Shown here piece after piece: positions 31,039 through 41,169 of a stretch of 64,000 bases of DNA; position 1 is the first letter of the stretch, and every line of letters begins with the position of its first letter. The stretch covers positions 1 through 64,000 of the forward strand of contig CAMFIF010000003.1 in assembly GCA_945952415.1 (NCBI GenBank), in the 5' to 3' direction. Under the pieces are notes generated by a model. It was given only the letters and a program-made list of their open reading frames with translations. It was not told the origin of the DNA and made no database searches. Made by a program: the position numbers and the translations under genes. Origin of the DNA: an uncultured Rhizobium sp. Its GTDB lineage: Bacteria > Pseudomonadota > Alphaproteobacteria > Rhizobiales > Rhizobiaceae.

Positions 31039-33375
31039 ATGGCAAGGTCACGCATATCTCCAATCTTCGCTGTATCGCTGATCTGGGCGGGAACAGTGAC
31101 GCCACCTGGACCGGCGCAGGCCGCCGATTTTCCCGATCTCCGAGAATTCCAGGCGAAACCGGACGCATCAGGCAATGAAACGCTGAACCTGTCGATCATG
31201 GCGACCGCACGCGATGTTATGATCGGCGGATACAACATCAGGCAGGTCCCAAGTCTTGTGGTTTGCGAAGATGGCACCTCCACCAATTGCCAGACCAGTT
31301 ATGCCTCTGCTCCAGGCGAGCCAGGTGGAGTCCTGCTGAGGTTCGCCGGAAAAAAGGCGGCTACACTGGATATGAGCTTGAGATCGAAACTGAAGGGCGG
31401 GGGCAGTACCCTCATTACATGCATGGATGATCCCGTGTGGGATGACAGCCACGGCTTCACGCTGCCTTGCGATCTCATGAATATCCACACGCACGGACTA
31501 CTGGTGAGCCCCTATGCGCCTCGCCAGACCGGCCCGACTGAAATGGTTTTGGGCGATAATGTCTTCCACTATGCCAGCGGCGCAAGCACCGCGGCTTCGG
31601 CGGGTCCCTCCGCCCCGGCCATGCCCGGTATGGATCATCCCGATCCCATGAACGCGCTGCATGACGGCCTGCACTACAAGATCGAGATACCCGCGAACAA
31701 ACCGGACGGCACCGGCATCTATCCCATGGGCCTCAGCTGGTTCCACCCCCATGTGCACCATGTCGCAAAAATGGAGGTTTCCTCCGGGATGGCCGGGATG
31801 ATCTCGATCGGGTACCCCTCCGATTATCTTTGCCTCAAACCTGGCAAGGACGACACGTGCCTGGACAAGAAAGGGGACAGCAGCGCCTTCCCCACGATCC
31901 GGAACATGCTCCTGCGGGACATTCAGATTGTCCGCAAGGACAGCCAGTCGGATTACCTGCCATATTCGGATGAAATCCCGGCTTTTTGTGGCGACCAAAG
32001 CGGGAAGACCGCTCCGCCAAGGGCAGAAGCGACGCAAAAAGGGGAATGCGCGGCCAATACAACGGATATACCGAAGGACTGGGAAGGGCGATGGCTTTTC
32101 ACCATCAATGGCGCCCTCTATCCCACCTGGTCCCTTGGAAAGCAGGGAGATGTGCGCGAAATCTGGCGCATTCAGAATGCCTCGGCGAACATCACCTATG
32201 ATCTGAGCCTGATCCGCAAGGGTGCCTCCCCGTCCGGGTCATCTCCCAAGCTGACCTTTCAGATACTGTCTCTGGATGGAGCAGGGCTCGCTCCCGCATC
32301 GTCGGGCACGTTGCTGGAACCTCCGCGCACAGATGGTCTGCTTTTGCTGCCCGGCAGCCGCGCCGAGATTTTGGTGTCGGACACGCGTAATTGCGCCGCT
32401 TGCGGCGAAGAAACCTACCAGCTTCTCAACGCAGCCTTTGCGACGGGGGATACCTATAAGACAGGGAATGAGGATCAATTCACGGGAGATACCTGGCCGA
32501 CAATAGGTCTTGGAGAAATCACCCTGCCCGCACGGACAAGAATGGCCGCACAACCCGATGTGAAGCTCTCGGCAATAGCAAGTTCCAGCCTGTTGGCTTC
32601 GAGGGCCAAGAAGATGTACAGCGATCGGGAGCTGGAAGACATTATCGCCAAGAACTGCTCGTCTACCAATCCCGCAGCCTATCTGAGGGAAATGAAGAAC
32701 GCTCAGGCGGCCAAGGGTGTGACACGCCGCATCTATTTCGGCATTAACTCGAGCGATGGCGAGAATTTCCTTCTCGGAAGCTCCCTCGTCTATGGGGGCA
32801 AGGAACACGACAATCAAGGAAGAGTCATAAGCGATATAGAGCTGAAGCCCATGTCGATGTATGGGCCAGCCGATCTGTGCGTACTCCGGGCTTTGGGAAC
32901 GGAAGAGGAGACGTGGGAGCTCGTCAACGTGTCAGCGGAAATGCACAATTTTCACATACATCAGCTCAAGTTCCAGCCGATTGGCCTGGCAAGCTGGCGC
33001 ACGCCCTCAGAGGTGGATCGCAAGATCATTCCCCACGAACTGGTGTTCAAGACGGGAGAGGAAACGCTGATGCATGATTCCATCATCGTTCCCCGAGGAA
33101 CGGTGAACTGCCGGGAAGCTGTCACGCTGGAAGGCGGGAAGTTCTTTCTGAAGAGGAACTCCGGCGGAAAATGTCTCGGCAATGGCGCGGCAGGCGACGA
33201 AAGCGGCATGTCCCGCGTGAAGATTTCCTTCTCCGGCACCCACCTCCGGTCTGAACCTGACGGCACCCCGATGAAATTTGTCTATCACTGCCACATCCTC
33301 GAACACGAGGATAAAGGCATGATGGCATCGATTGCCATCATCGATCCGGAGAGCCACGAAGCCGCTCTCAAGTAA
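31039..33375 (+). CDS. large secreted multicopper oxidase
   Basis: 778-residue protein with a signal peptide (cleavage expected after AQA, about residue 28). All four copper motifs are present: IHTHG (H150, H152), FHPHVHH (H236, H238), HNFHIHQ, and HCHILEHEDKGM (H750, C751, H752, H756, M761), giving intact type 1, 2 and 3 sites. A Met-rich insert MPGMDHPDPM lies near 195-204. It is longer than most laccase or CotA enzymes (about 500), with extra cysteines. ATG 31039 is eight bases after GGAGG. Base composition is less GC-rich than its neighbours, and it starts 115 bp after the AbcR terminator. Confidence 0.88.
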   Translation: MARSRISPIFAVSLIWAGTVTPPGPAQAADFPDLREFQAKPDASGNETLNLSIMATARDVMIGGYNIRQVPSLVVCEDGTSTNCQTSYASAPGEPGGVLLRFAGKKAATLDMSLRSKLKGGGSTLITCMDDPVWDDSHGFTLPCDLMNIHTHGLLVSPYAPRQTGPTEMVLGDNVFHYASGASTAASAGPSAPAMPGMDHPDPMNALHDGLHYKIEIPANKPDGTGIYPMGLSWFHPHVHHVAKMEVSSGMAGMISIGYPSDYLCLKPGKDDTCLDKKGDSSAFPTIRNMLLRDIQIVRKDSQSDYLPYSDEIPAFCGDQSGKTAPPRAEATQKGECAANTTDIPKDWEGRWLFTINGALYPTWSLGKQGDVREIWRIQNASANITYDLSLIRKGASPSGSSPKLTFQILSLDGAGLAPASSGTLLEPPRTDGLLLLPGSRAEILVSDTRNCAACGEETYQLLNAAFATGDTYKTGNEDQFTGDTWPTIGLGEITLPARTRMAAQPDVKLSAIASSSLLASRAKKMYSDRELEDIIAKNCSSTNPAAYLREMKNAQAAKGVTRRIYFGINSSDGENFLLGSSLVYGGKEHDNQGRVISDIELKPMSMYGPADLCVLRALGTEEETWELVNVSAEMHNFHIHQLKFQPIGLASWRTPSEVDRKIIPHELVFKTGEETLMHDSIIVPRGTVNCREAVTLEGGKFFLKRNSGGKCLGNGAAGDESGMSRVKISFSGTHLRSEPDGTPMKFVYHCHILEHEDKGMMASIAIIDPESHEAALK

Positions 33376-33392
33376 GCATGAATGACAACGAA

Positions 33393-33422
33393 GACACCCG
33401 GGCTCTCCCTGGCCCGGGTGTC
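33393..33422 (+). terminator. hairpin after the multicopper oxidase gene
   Basis: GACACCCGGGC (33393-33403) pairs with GCCCGGGTGTC (33412-33422) over eleven bases, loop of eight. No T-run follows, so it may protect the 3' end or act with Rho. Confidence 0.45.
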
Positions 33423-33490
33423 TGACGTTTGGGACCGAACCCCAAAAAAGCTGCCGACGCCCCCTTGCATCCCCCCTCGTCCGCCCCTAC

Positions 33491-33528
33491 ATATCGATGT
33501 ATCCCGATATGGCGATAGCCCGATATGG
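33491..33528 (+). promoter_or_regulatory. probable operator of the arsR-old yellow enzyme pair
   Basis: ATATCG (33491-33496) and CGATAT (33505-33510) form an inverted repeat around eight bases, and CGATATGG recurs at 33505-33512 and 33521-33528, just before the arsR start. ATAT-type inverted repeats are typical ArsR-family operators. The regulator probably binds here to control itself and the reductase. Confidence 0.5.
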
Positions 33529-33536
33529 AGCGCAGC

Positions 33537-33845
33537 ATGGCCCCTCATGACATCGATCAGGAAGATATCCTCAAGGCGCTGTCTCATCCGGCGCGGATGG
33601 ATATCCTGCAGTGGCTGAAGGAGCCGGAGAAGCATTTTTCCGGCCAGCACATGCCGCTGGAACATGGTGTCTGCGCCGGGCAGTTCGAGCGCTGCGGCCT
33701 CTCCCAGTCCACCGTATCTTCCCATCTCGCCACACTCCAGCGCGCCAATCTCGTGACCTCGGAACGGATCGGCCAGTGGGTGTTTTACAAGCGCAACGAA
33801 CCCGTCATTGCCGCCTTCCTGAAGCGCCTTGCCGAGGACCTCTGA
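33537..33845 (+). CDS. ArsR family regulator with two cysteines
   Basis: 102-residue winged-helix regulator. ALSHPARMDILQWLK is the ArsR hallmark and LSQSTVSSHLATLQRANLV the recognition helix. Cysteines at 46 and 53 flank AGQFER just before the recognition helix, a place where electrophiles or thiol oxidants could act. ATG 33537 has GGAGCG upstream; the ATG at 33525 is possible but less likely. The following gene encodes an old yellow enzyme, so it may sense reactive electrophiles that the enzyme reduces. Confidence 0.85.
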   Translation: MAPHDIDQEDILKALSHPARMDILQWLKEPEKHFSGQHMPLEHGVCAGQFERCGLSQSTVSSHLATLQRANLVTSERIGQWVFYKRNEPVIAAFLKRLAEDL

Positions 33846-33912
33846 CCTCTTTCTGCCTTCAAAACCGCCGGCTCTTCCTCCCTTGACCCGGCCCCATCCC
33901 GAAAGGACCCCC

Positions 33913-35038
33913 ATGTCGAAGCTCTATGAACCCGTGAAGATCGGCGCCCTCACGCTGAAGAACCGTGTGGCCATGGCCCCGCTCACACGCAATCGCTCGC
34001 CGCGCGCGATACCGAACGATCTGAATGTCGAATATTACCGCCAGCGGGCCGGCGCCGGCCTCATCATCACCGAGGCCACGCCGATCAGCCATCAGGGCCA
34101 GGGCTATGCGGATGTTCCCGGTCTCTATCTTGCGGAATCGCTCGAAGGCTGGAAGAAGGTGACCGAAGCCGTCCACCAGGCCGGCGGGCACATCGTCGTG
34201 CAGATGTGGCATGTGGGCCGCATTTCCCACACCTCGCTGCAGCCGAACCAGGGCCAGCCGGTCGCCCCTTCCGCCGTCACCGCCAAGTCGAAAACCTTCA
34301 TTTTCGATGAAACCGGCAAGGGCCAGTTCGTGCCGACGTCCGAACCCCGCGCGCTGGAGCTTTCCGAAATTCCGGGGATCGTCGAAGATTACCGCAAGGC
34401 CGCCCGCGCGGCGATCGATGCGGGCTTCGACGGCGTCGAGATCCATGCGGCGAACGGCTATCTGATCGACCAGTTCCTGCGCGACGGCTCGAACAAGCGC
34501 AGCGATGCCTATGGCGGCTCCATCGACAACCGCACCCGCTTCCTGCGCGAGGTTCTGGACGCGGTGACCGCCGAGATCGGCGCCGGGCGCACGGGCATCC
34601 GCATTTCGCCCGTAACGCCCTCCAATGATGCCGCAGACAGCGATCCGCAGCCGCTCTTCACCCGCGTCGTGGAAATCCTGGCCGCCCACGACCTCGCCTA
34701 TGTGCATGTGATCGAAGGCGCAACCGGCGGCGAACGCACCTTCTCCCGGGGTGCCACCGCCTTCGACTGGCATGCGCTGCGCAACGCCTATCAAAAAGGC
34801 CGGCGGCAAGGCTGCCTGGATGGTCAATAACGGCTATGACAAGGCGCTTGCCGAAGAGGCCGTGGACAGCGGAAAGGCGGATATCGTCGCCTTCGGCCGC
34901 CCCTTCATCGCCAATCCCGATTTGGTTACGCGCCTCAAGACCGGCGCCGCGCTGAATGCGCCTGATACCGCCACCTTCTATGGCGGCGGCGCCAAGGGTT
35001 ACACCGATTACCCGGCACTGGAAGCCGCAGACGCCTGA
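33913..35038 (+). pseudogene. old yellow enzyme (NemA-like alkene reductase), frameshifted
   Basis: FMN enzyme that reduces activated C=C bonds, nitro compounds or N-ethylmaleimide with NADPH. The first frame, from ATG 33913 (MSKLYEPVKIGAL) to 34791, includes VQMWHVGRISH and the substrate-binding GVEIHAANGYLIDQF. At about 34792 the frame must shift by +1 (or -2): frame one ends at 34830, while KAGGKAAWMVNNGYDKALA, VAFGRPFIANPDLV and the C-terminus lie in another frame to 35038. TATCAAAAAGG is where the shift occurs. A fresh mutation or a homopolymer reading error are both possible. Confidence 0.85.
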
Positions 35039-35046
35039 ACCGAAAG

Positions 35047-35071
35047 GAAGGGGGCCTTATCGGCCCCCTTC
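35047..35071 (+). terminator. hairpin after the old yellow enzyme gene
   Basis: GAAGGGGGCC (35047-35056), loop TTATC, GGCCCCCTTC (35062-35071): ten perfect pairs, nine bases after the stop codon. No T-run follows. Confidence 0.55.
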
Positions 35072-35327
35072 GCTGTATTGCGCCGACAATCCGTAAGGCG
35101 TGCGGGGAATGCGGCGGATAGCCAGAGGAAACAATCGCCCGACCTGCCCCGCACAATGGCATCGAACCACGCCCGAACCCGGCTCCCCCGGCTGGAACAC
35201 CCGCGAATAAAGGGAATATATCCAGATTTTTCAAACGCTTGAATAAAACGACTCACATTCAGCAATTCTTAATTCATATATTCTACTTTACGTACATAAA
35301 CAATAAAAAATAACACGGAGAAATTAG

Positions 35328-37172
35328 ATGGTTGACGTGAACACGGCCGATTTCAACGGCCTGGTGAACAAGATTTCCGGCTTTCATTGGGCGAACAGCA
35401 CCATATCGGTCAATATCGACGGCCTGCTTGGCAATATGAGCCAGTATAATGCAGCGCTCGAGGCGCTGAAGATGTGGACGGCCTTTACCGGCCTGAAGTT
35501 CAATTTCGTGCATGACAATGGCGCCCAGATCAATCTGACCAATCGCTATGGCGGCGCCTTCACCACCTTTGCCTATGACAATGGCGGCAATGTCACGAAA
35601 TCCCTGGTCAATGTGGCACCCAACTGGGTGAGCAACTGGCAGACGGGCGGGTATGGCCTGCAAACCTTCGTGCATGAGATCGGTCATGCCATCGGCCTGG
35701 AACATGGCGGGGAATATAATGGTGGCACGCCGTCCTATGACCGCGACGCCCTCTTTGCCAGCGATACCTGGCAATATTCGGTCATGTCCTATTTCATGCA
35801 GGACAATCATCCGACCAATTACGCCACCGATCTCTATCTGATCGGTCCGATGATTGCCGATATCGAGGCAATCCGGAAGCTCTATGGCCCGCTCGCGGTC
35901 AATACGGGCGACACGGTCTACGGCGCGGGCGAAACCTTCCTGAATGGCTGGACCGATTTCGGCAAGCACGCAAACCTCGCCTATTGCATCCATGATACGG
36001 GCGGCACCGATCTGATCGATTACAGCAATGTCGCCGATGGCCGCTATCTCGGCTATTTCGGCTTCGGCAATGTCATCGATCTTCGCCCAGGCGCCTTTTC
36101 CGATATTGGCGGCCATATCGGCAATGTCTCGATCGCCCTCGATACGGTGATCGAGAATGTGCGCGGCTCGCAGCTTCTGGATATCATCCATGGAAACGGC
36201 GCCAACAACATGATCTCCGGCCTCGACGGCAACGACTATCTCTATGGCGGCGACGGCAAGGACAGCGTGGATGGCGGCCTTGGCGACGACTACATGGAAG
36301 GCAATGACGGCAACGACCAGCTCGATGGCGGCGATGGCTATGATACGCTCTATGGGGGCGATGGCGACGACGTGATGAAGGGCGGCTCCGGCGACGACTA
36401 TATGGAAGGCGGCTCCGGCAGCGACGATTACTATGTCGACAGCAGCGGCGACCAGGTCATCGAATATGGTTATGAGCGCCTCGGCAACGAGGATGTGGTC
36501 AAGAAGCCGACGGACTGGGTGGCCTATAACAAGGTGAAGGCCCCGACCGATGGCGACCATGTCTTCGCAGCCGTCAGCCACATGCTTGCCGATAATGTGG
36601 AATGCCTGGACCTCACCGGGAAGGACAATATCAACGGCACCGGCAACGGCCTGAACAACTGGATCAAGGGCAATGGCGGCGACAATGTGCTGAAGGGTAT
36701 GGACGGCTCGGACAAGATCTGGGCCGGCGGCGGCGCCGATACGCTGGATGGCGGCAGCGGCGATGACTGGCTGGATGGCGGCTATGCCCACGACGTCCTC
36801 ACCGGCGGCACCGGCAATGATGCCTTCTCCTTCGGGGCAGGATTCAGCAAGGGCGCGAACGGCCTCGTCGGCTGGGGTTCGCTCAATGCCTCCTCGGATA
36901 TCGTTCGGGATTTCGTCCATGCCGAGGATATCATCGTGCTCAGCCGCACCTCCTTCGCCGCCCTGAACAGCGGCGACATGCTGGACAAGGCGAGCTTCCT
37001 GCTTCTGAACAAGGGGACGCTGTCCGCCGCAACCCGGGTGATCTACGACCAGAGCTGCGGCAAGCTCTTCTATGATGCGGACGGCTCCGGCAAGGGCTAT
37101 GACAAGGTCCTCATCGCCGCTTTCGAAAACAAGGCGGCCATCGATGCCAGCGATTTCATGCTGGTTGCCTGA
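35328..37172 (+). CDS. serralysin-like M10 metalloprotease with RTX repeats
   Basis: 614-residue protein probably exported by a type I secretion system. The zinc motif HEIGHAIGLEH spans 116-126 (ligands H116, H120, H126), with the Met-turn SVMSYF at 151-156. RTX calcium-binding nonapeptides such as GGDGKDSVDGG and GGSGDDYMEGG fill about residues 300-365 and again 450-500. The C-terminus ends ASDFMLVA, hydrophobic as in type I signals. The N-terminus is short; a propeptide is not obvious. No ABC exporter genes are nearby, so the export machinery must lie elsewhere. An AT-rich 289-bp region with GGAGAAATTAG precedes the ATG. Confidence 0.88.
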   Translation: MVDVNTADFNGLVNKISGFHWANSTISVNIDGLLGNMSQYNAALEALKMWTAFTGLKFNFVHDNGAQINLTNRYGGAFTTFAYDNGGNVTKSLVNVAPNWVSNWQTGGYGLQTFVHEIGHAIGLEHGGEYNGGTPSYDRDALFASDTWQYSVMSYFMQDNHPTNYATDLYLIGPMIADIEAIRKLYGPLAVNTGDTVYGAGETFLNGWTDFGKHANLAYCIHDTGGTDLIDYSNVADGRYLGYFGFGNVIDLRPGAFSDIGGHIGNVSIALDTVIENVRGSQLLDIIHGNGANNMISGLDGNDYLYGGDGKDSVDGGLGDDYMEGNDGNDQLDGGDGYDTLYGGDGDDVMKGGSGDDYMEGGSGSDDYYVDSSGDQVIEYGYERLGNEDVVKKPTDWVAYNKVKAPTDGDHVFAAVSHMLADNVECLDLTGKDNINGTGNGLNNWIKGNGGDNVLKGMDGSDKIWAGGGADTLDGGSGDDWLDGGYAHDVLTGGTGNDAFSFGAGFSKGANGLVGWGSLNASSDIVRDFVHAEDIIVLSRTSFAALNSGDMLDKASFLLLNKGTLSAATRVIYDQSCGKLFYDADGSGKGYDKVLIAAFENKAAIDASDFMLVA

Positions 37173-37196
37173 GGCAGGCTGTAGGGGAGAAAAGGG

Positions 37197-37222
37197 AAAG
37201 AGGGCCACGCAGGCCCTCTTTT
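37197..37222. terminator. bidirectional terminator, protease and epimerase genes
   Basis: AAAGAGGGCC (37197-37206), loop ACGCA, GGCCCTCTTT (37212-37221), followed by T. It lies between the convergent protease and NAD-dependent epimerase genes, with A/T tracts on both sides. Confidence 0.8.
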
Positions 37223-37227
37223 CTTCA

Positions 37228-38193
37228 TCAGAGCGCCTGGAAGGCGGCAAGCGTCCGGCGCATGGCCTCGTCAAGCGGCGTGTGGGGCTCCTCGCCGAGC
37301 AGGGCGACGAGCCGGCTGTTGTCGAGCCGGATCGGCACATGCCACACATAGCGCATGCCGAAGAGTTCCCGGGACAGGCGGTGGAAGGGGGCCGCAAGCC
37401 TGAGCGCCCACCAGGGCAGCCGGCTCGTCGAGATCTTGCGCCCGGTCACCCGCCGCGCCGATTCAACCAGCGCCAGGCCGTCTTCGTCCCAGATGCCGCG
37501 CATGTGAAACCGGGCAAAGGCCGGCAGCTTCTGGCCCAGCGCCAGGAGCCGCACGATAGTTTCGGCCACATCGGGCAGATAGGCCCAGCTGTGACCCACG
37601 CCCTCGGCACCGGGAAGCGACATCGCCCTCACCGGACGGCCGGCACGGATCATGCCCTGGCTGAACCAGCTATTGACCGCCCCGGGCCCGATGAAATCGC
37701 CCGCACGGACGATGAGAACGGGCACACCGGAGGAAGCTGCCGCCTGAAGCCGACGCTCCATCTCCACCCGGATCTTCCCCTTTTCCGTCTCCGGATGCTG
37801 CGGGCTTTCCTCGTCGATGACGGGAAAGCTGTCGGGGCCGAAATTATAGATGGTGCCGGGCAGGAGAATGCGCGCGCCCGCGGCTTTCGCCGCTGCAATC
37901 GTATTGTCGATCATCGGCAGCACCAGCTTGTCCCAATCGCGATAGCCGGGCGGGTTGACCGCATGCAGGATCAGGCAGGCGCCTTCGGCCGCGCGTTTCA
38001 CGTCCTCGGCGCGCATGGCATCGCCCTTTACCCATTCATAGGCGGGGTTACGATGGGCAAGGGCATCCGGCTGGCGATGAAGCGCCCGCACGCGGTAACC
38101 CTCCTGAAGCAGGCGGTCCGCCACAGCGCTGCCGACGCCGCCCGTGGCACCGAGAATGAGAGCAAGGGGTTTTTGAAGAGAAGATCCGGTCAT
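37228..38193 (-). CDS. NAD(P)-binding epimerase/dehydratase family protein
   Basis: 321-residue atypical short-chain dehydrogenase. The dinucleotide-binding motif ALILGATGGVGSAVAD is at the N-terminus, and RVEMERRLQAA and VRAGDFIGPGA match the NmrA/epimerase group. The active-site tyrosine may be that of LPGTIYNFGP; the Y-x-x-x-K motif is not clear. ATG 38193 lies seven bases after GAGGA; ATG 38199 is too close. It is divergent from a LysR regulator 95 bp away, which probably controls it. The substrate is unknown. Confidence 0.82.
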   Translation of the reverse strand: MTGSSLQKPLALILGATGGVGSAVADRLLQEGYRVRALHRQPDALAHRNPAYEWVKGDAMRAEDVKRAAEGACLILHAVNPPGYRDWDKLVLPMIDNTIAAAKAAGARILLPGTIYNFGPDSFPVIDEESPQHPETEKGKIRVEMERRLQAAASSGVPVLIVRAGDFIGPGAVNSWFSQGMIRAGRPVRAMSLPGAEGVGHSWAYLPDVAETIVRLLALGQKLPAFARFHMRGIWDEDGLALVESARRVTGRKISTSRLPWWALRLAAPFHRLSRELFGMRYVWHVPIRLDNSRLVALLGEEPHTPLDEAMRRTLAAFQAL

Positions 38194-38288
38194 CGTCATG
38201 TCCTCAGCGAGTTTCGATGAGCCCACCGTGACGGATCGCGCGACTAAAGAAAATTGACGTAAATTCTATATCGTCTATACATAAATGC

Positions 38289-39176
38289 ATGGACAAAATG
38301 AGTTGGGATCTGCTTCGCACCTTTCTGGCCGTCATGCAGCACGGATCGCTTTCGGCTGCAGCACGCGAACTCGGCATCACCCAGCCGACCGCTGGCCGCC
38401 ATATCGCGCAGCTCGAGGAGCAGGCGGGCCTGCCGCTTTTCCTGCGCTCCTCCGGTGGTCTGCTGCCGACCGAGCAGGCCAAGGCACTGCTTCCCCACGC
38501 CCGCAGCATGGGCTTTGCGGCATCTGCCGCCGCTCGCACCGTCTCCGGCCAGGCGGGGCGCGTGGAAGGCACGGTTCGGATCTCGGCAAGCGAGGTGGTG
38601 GGGATCGAAATCCTGCCGCCCATTCTGTCCGGCCTGCAGGAGAAATATCCGGATCTGGAAATAGAATTGTCGGCCTCCGATGCGGTGGAGGATCTCTTGC
38701 AGCAGGAGGCGGATATTGCCGTGCGCATGGCCGAACCCGCGCAGGATGCCCTCCTCGTGCGCTTCGTCGGCACCATCGCCCTCGGTTTCCACGCGACGGA
38801 GGCCTATCTTGCCCGCCATGGCAAGCCGGACAGCCTTGCCGCCCTCAATGACCACCGGCTGATCGGCTTCGACCGGCAGACGGCTTTCCTCCGCAGCATG
38901 GCGGCCCGGCTGCCGGATATTGCCAATGTGCATTTTCGCTTCCGGGCGGACAGCAATCTCGCGCAATTTGCCGCGATCAGGGCGGGCTGCGGGATCGGCC
39001 TCTGCCAGGTCGCGCTGGCACGCCGACAGGCGGACCTCCAGCGGCTCATACCGGATTTCACGGTGCCACTGCCCACCTGGATTGCCATGCATGAGGATCT
39101 GAAAGGCAGCACGCGCTGCCACACCGTGTTTCAGGCCCTGGCAGACGGCCTGAAACGCCATATCCTCGCCCAGTAG
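38289..39176 (+). CDS. LysR family transcriptional regulator
   Basis: 295-residue LysR regulator with the N-terminal helix-turn-helix (MSWDLLRTFLAVMQHGSLSA and ELGITQPTAGRHIAQLE) and a type 2 periplasmic-binding-fold effector domain, ending HVFQA-like CHTVFQALADGLKRH. Start could be ATG 38289 or 38298. The divergent epimerase gene, over a spacer with AT-rich CGTAAATTCTATATCGTCTA, is the likely target. No inducer can be inferred. Confidence 0.88.
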   Translation: MDKMSWDLLRTFLAVMQHGSLSAAARELGITQPTAGRHIAQLEEQAGLPLFLRSSGGLLPTEQAKALLPHARSMGFAASAAARTVSGQAGRVEGTVRISASEVVGIEILPPILSGLQEKYPDLEIELSASDAVEDLLQQEADIAVRMAEPAQDALLVRFVGTIALGFHATEAYLARHGKPDSLAALNDHRLIGFDRQTAFLRSMAARLPDIANVHFRFRADSNLAQFAAIRAGCGIGLCQVALARRQADLQRLIPDFTVPLPTWIAMHEDLKGSTRCHTVFQALADGLKRHILAQ

Positions 39177-39182
39177 TGCCGG

Positions 39183-39470
39183 TCAGGAGCTGCGGCCCAC
39201 GCCCGTATCGCCGGAAACCAGATTGTCCCGCGTGTCGAGGATTTCGATCTCCGGCCGGTCATTGCCGTCGACCACTTCCTGATGCCAGACCCCGTTCTCA
39301 TCCTGATAGCTGATTTCCTCGCTCTCGCCGCCGCGCTGCTGTTCGGCGGCAACGATGCGCGCCGCTTCCAGCGCCTCGTCATGGCTCGGAAAGGTCTCCG
39401 AATAGACATCCCCCAGACGGTAGGCCCAGCCTCCGTCATGCGGCACCACTTCATAGATGATCTTGGTCAT
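39183..39470 (-). CDS. DUF2188 domain protein
   Basis: 95-residue acidic protein with the DUF2188-like pattern YEVVPHDGGWAYRLGD, then SHDEALEAARIVAAEQ. Such small proteins occur widely in rhizobia; the function is unknown. It has no membrane segment or signal peptide. It lies convergent with the LysR gene, six bases away, and stands alone. Confidence 0.7.
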   Translation of the reverse strand: MTKIIYEVVPHDGGWAYRLGDVYSETFPSHDEALEAARIVAAEQQRGGESEEISYQDENGVWHQEVVDGNDRPEIEILDTRDNLVSGDTGVGRSS

Positions 39471-39673
39471 GTCTGGCCTCCAGCAAACCCGTTCGTCGGA
39501 AAGCGCGGGGTAGAGAGCCCGCGCCCGCCGCTGCGGCCATCATGGTTCTGACGGCTGCGACGGCTGCCGGACCGGAAAGCAGGGGCCTCCCGGCCCGGTC
39601 CGCATTATTCCACCAAACGCGGCGAGGGGCAAATCGGTTCACCCCCCTGCGGCGAAGCGCCCGGAAGGGCATG

Positions 39674-39699
39674 AAAAAACCCGCCGTTTCCAGCGGGTT
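39674..39699 (-). terminator. terminator of the aspartate aminotransferase gene
   Basis: On the reverse strand AACCCGC (39699-39693), eight-base loop, GCGGGTT (39684-39678), then a T-run from six A at 39674-39679. It is placed 27 bp after the aminotransferase stop. Confidence 0.85.
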
Positions 39700-39725
39700 C
39701 TGATAGGGGCGTGAAAAGGCCGAAC

Positions 39726-40994
<1,269 letters not shown>

Positions 40995-41169
40995 CTATGT
41001 CGAATATGTCCCGGGATTTCAACTAAAAAGGCGTCACCCTGACAGGAATCGAAGCCCGGCCCCGAAGATGAACAAATGTTCAGAATCGGCAGGCCGTTCA
41101 CGGCTGGGTAACAGTTTGCATTTTATACAAAATCATTCAGTGAATGAATCACCGGATGGGAAGCTCGCC

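Noticed and set aside
34789-34799. Programmed frameshift in the old yellow enzyme
   Set aside because: The needed shift is +1 or -2, not the -1 of A-AAA-AAG slippery sites, and no stimulating structure or reason for it is evident.
35283-37397. A reverse-strand frame of 704 residues opposite the RTX protease
   Set aside because: Repetitive only because it mirrors the RTX repeats; no start signal.
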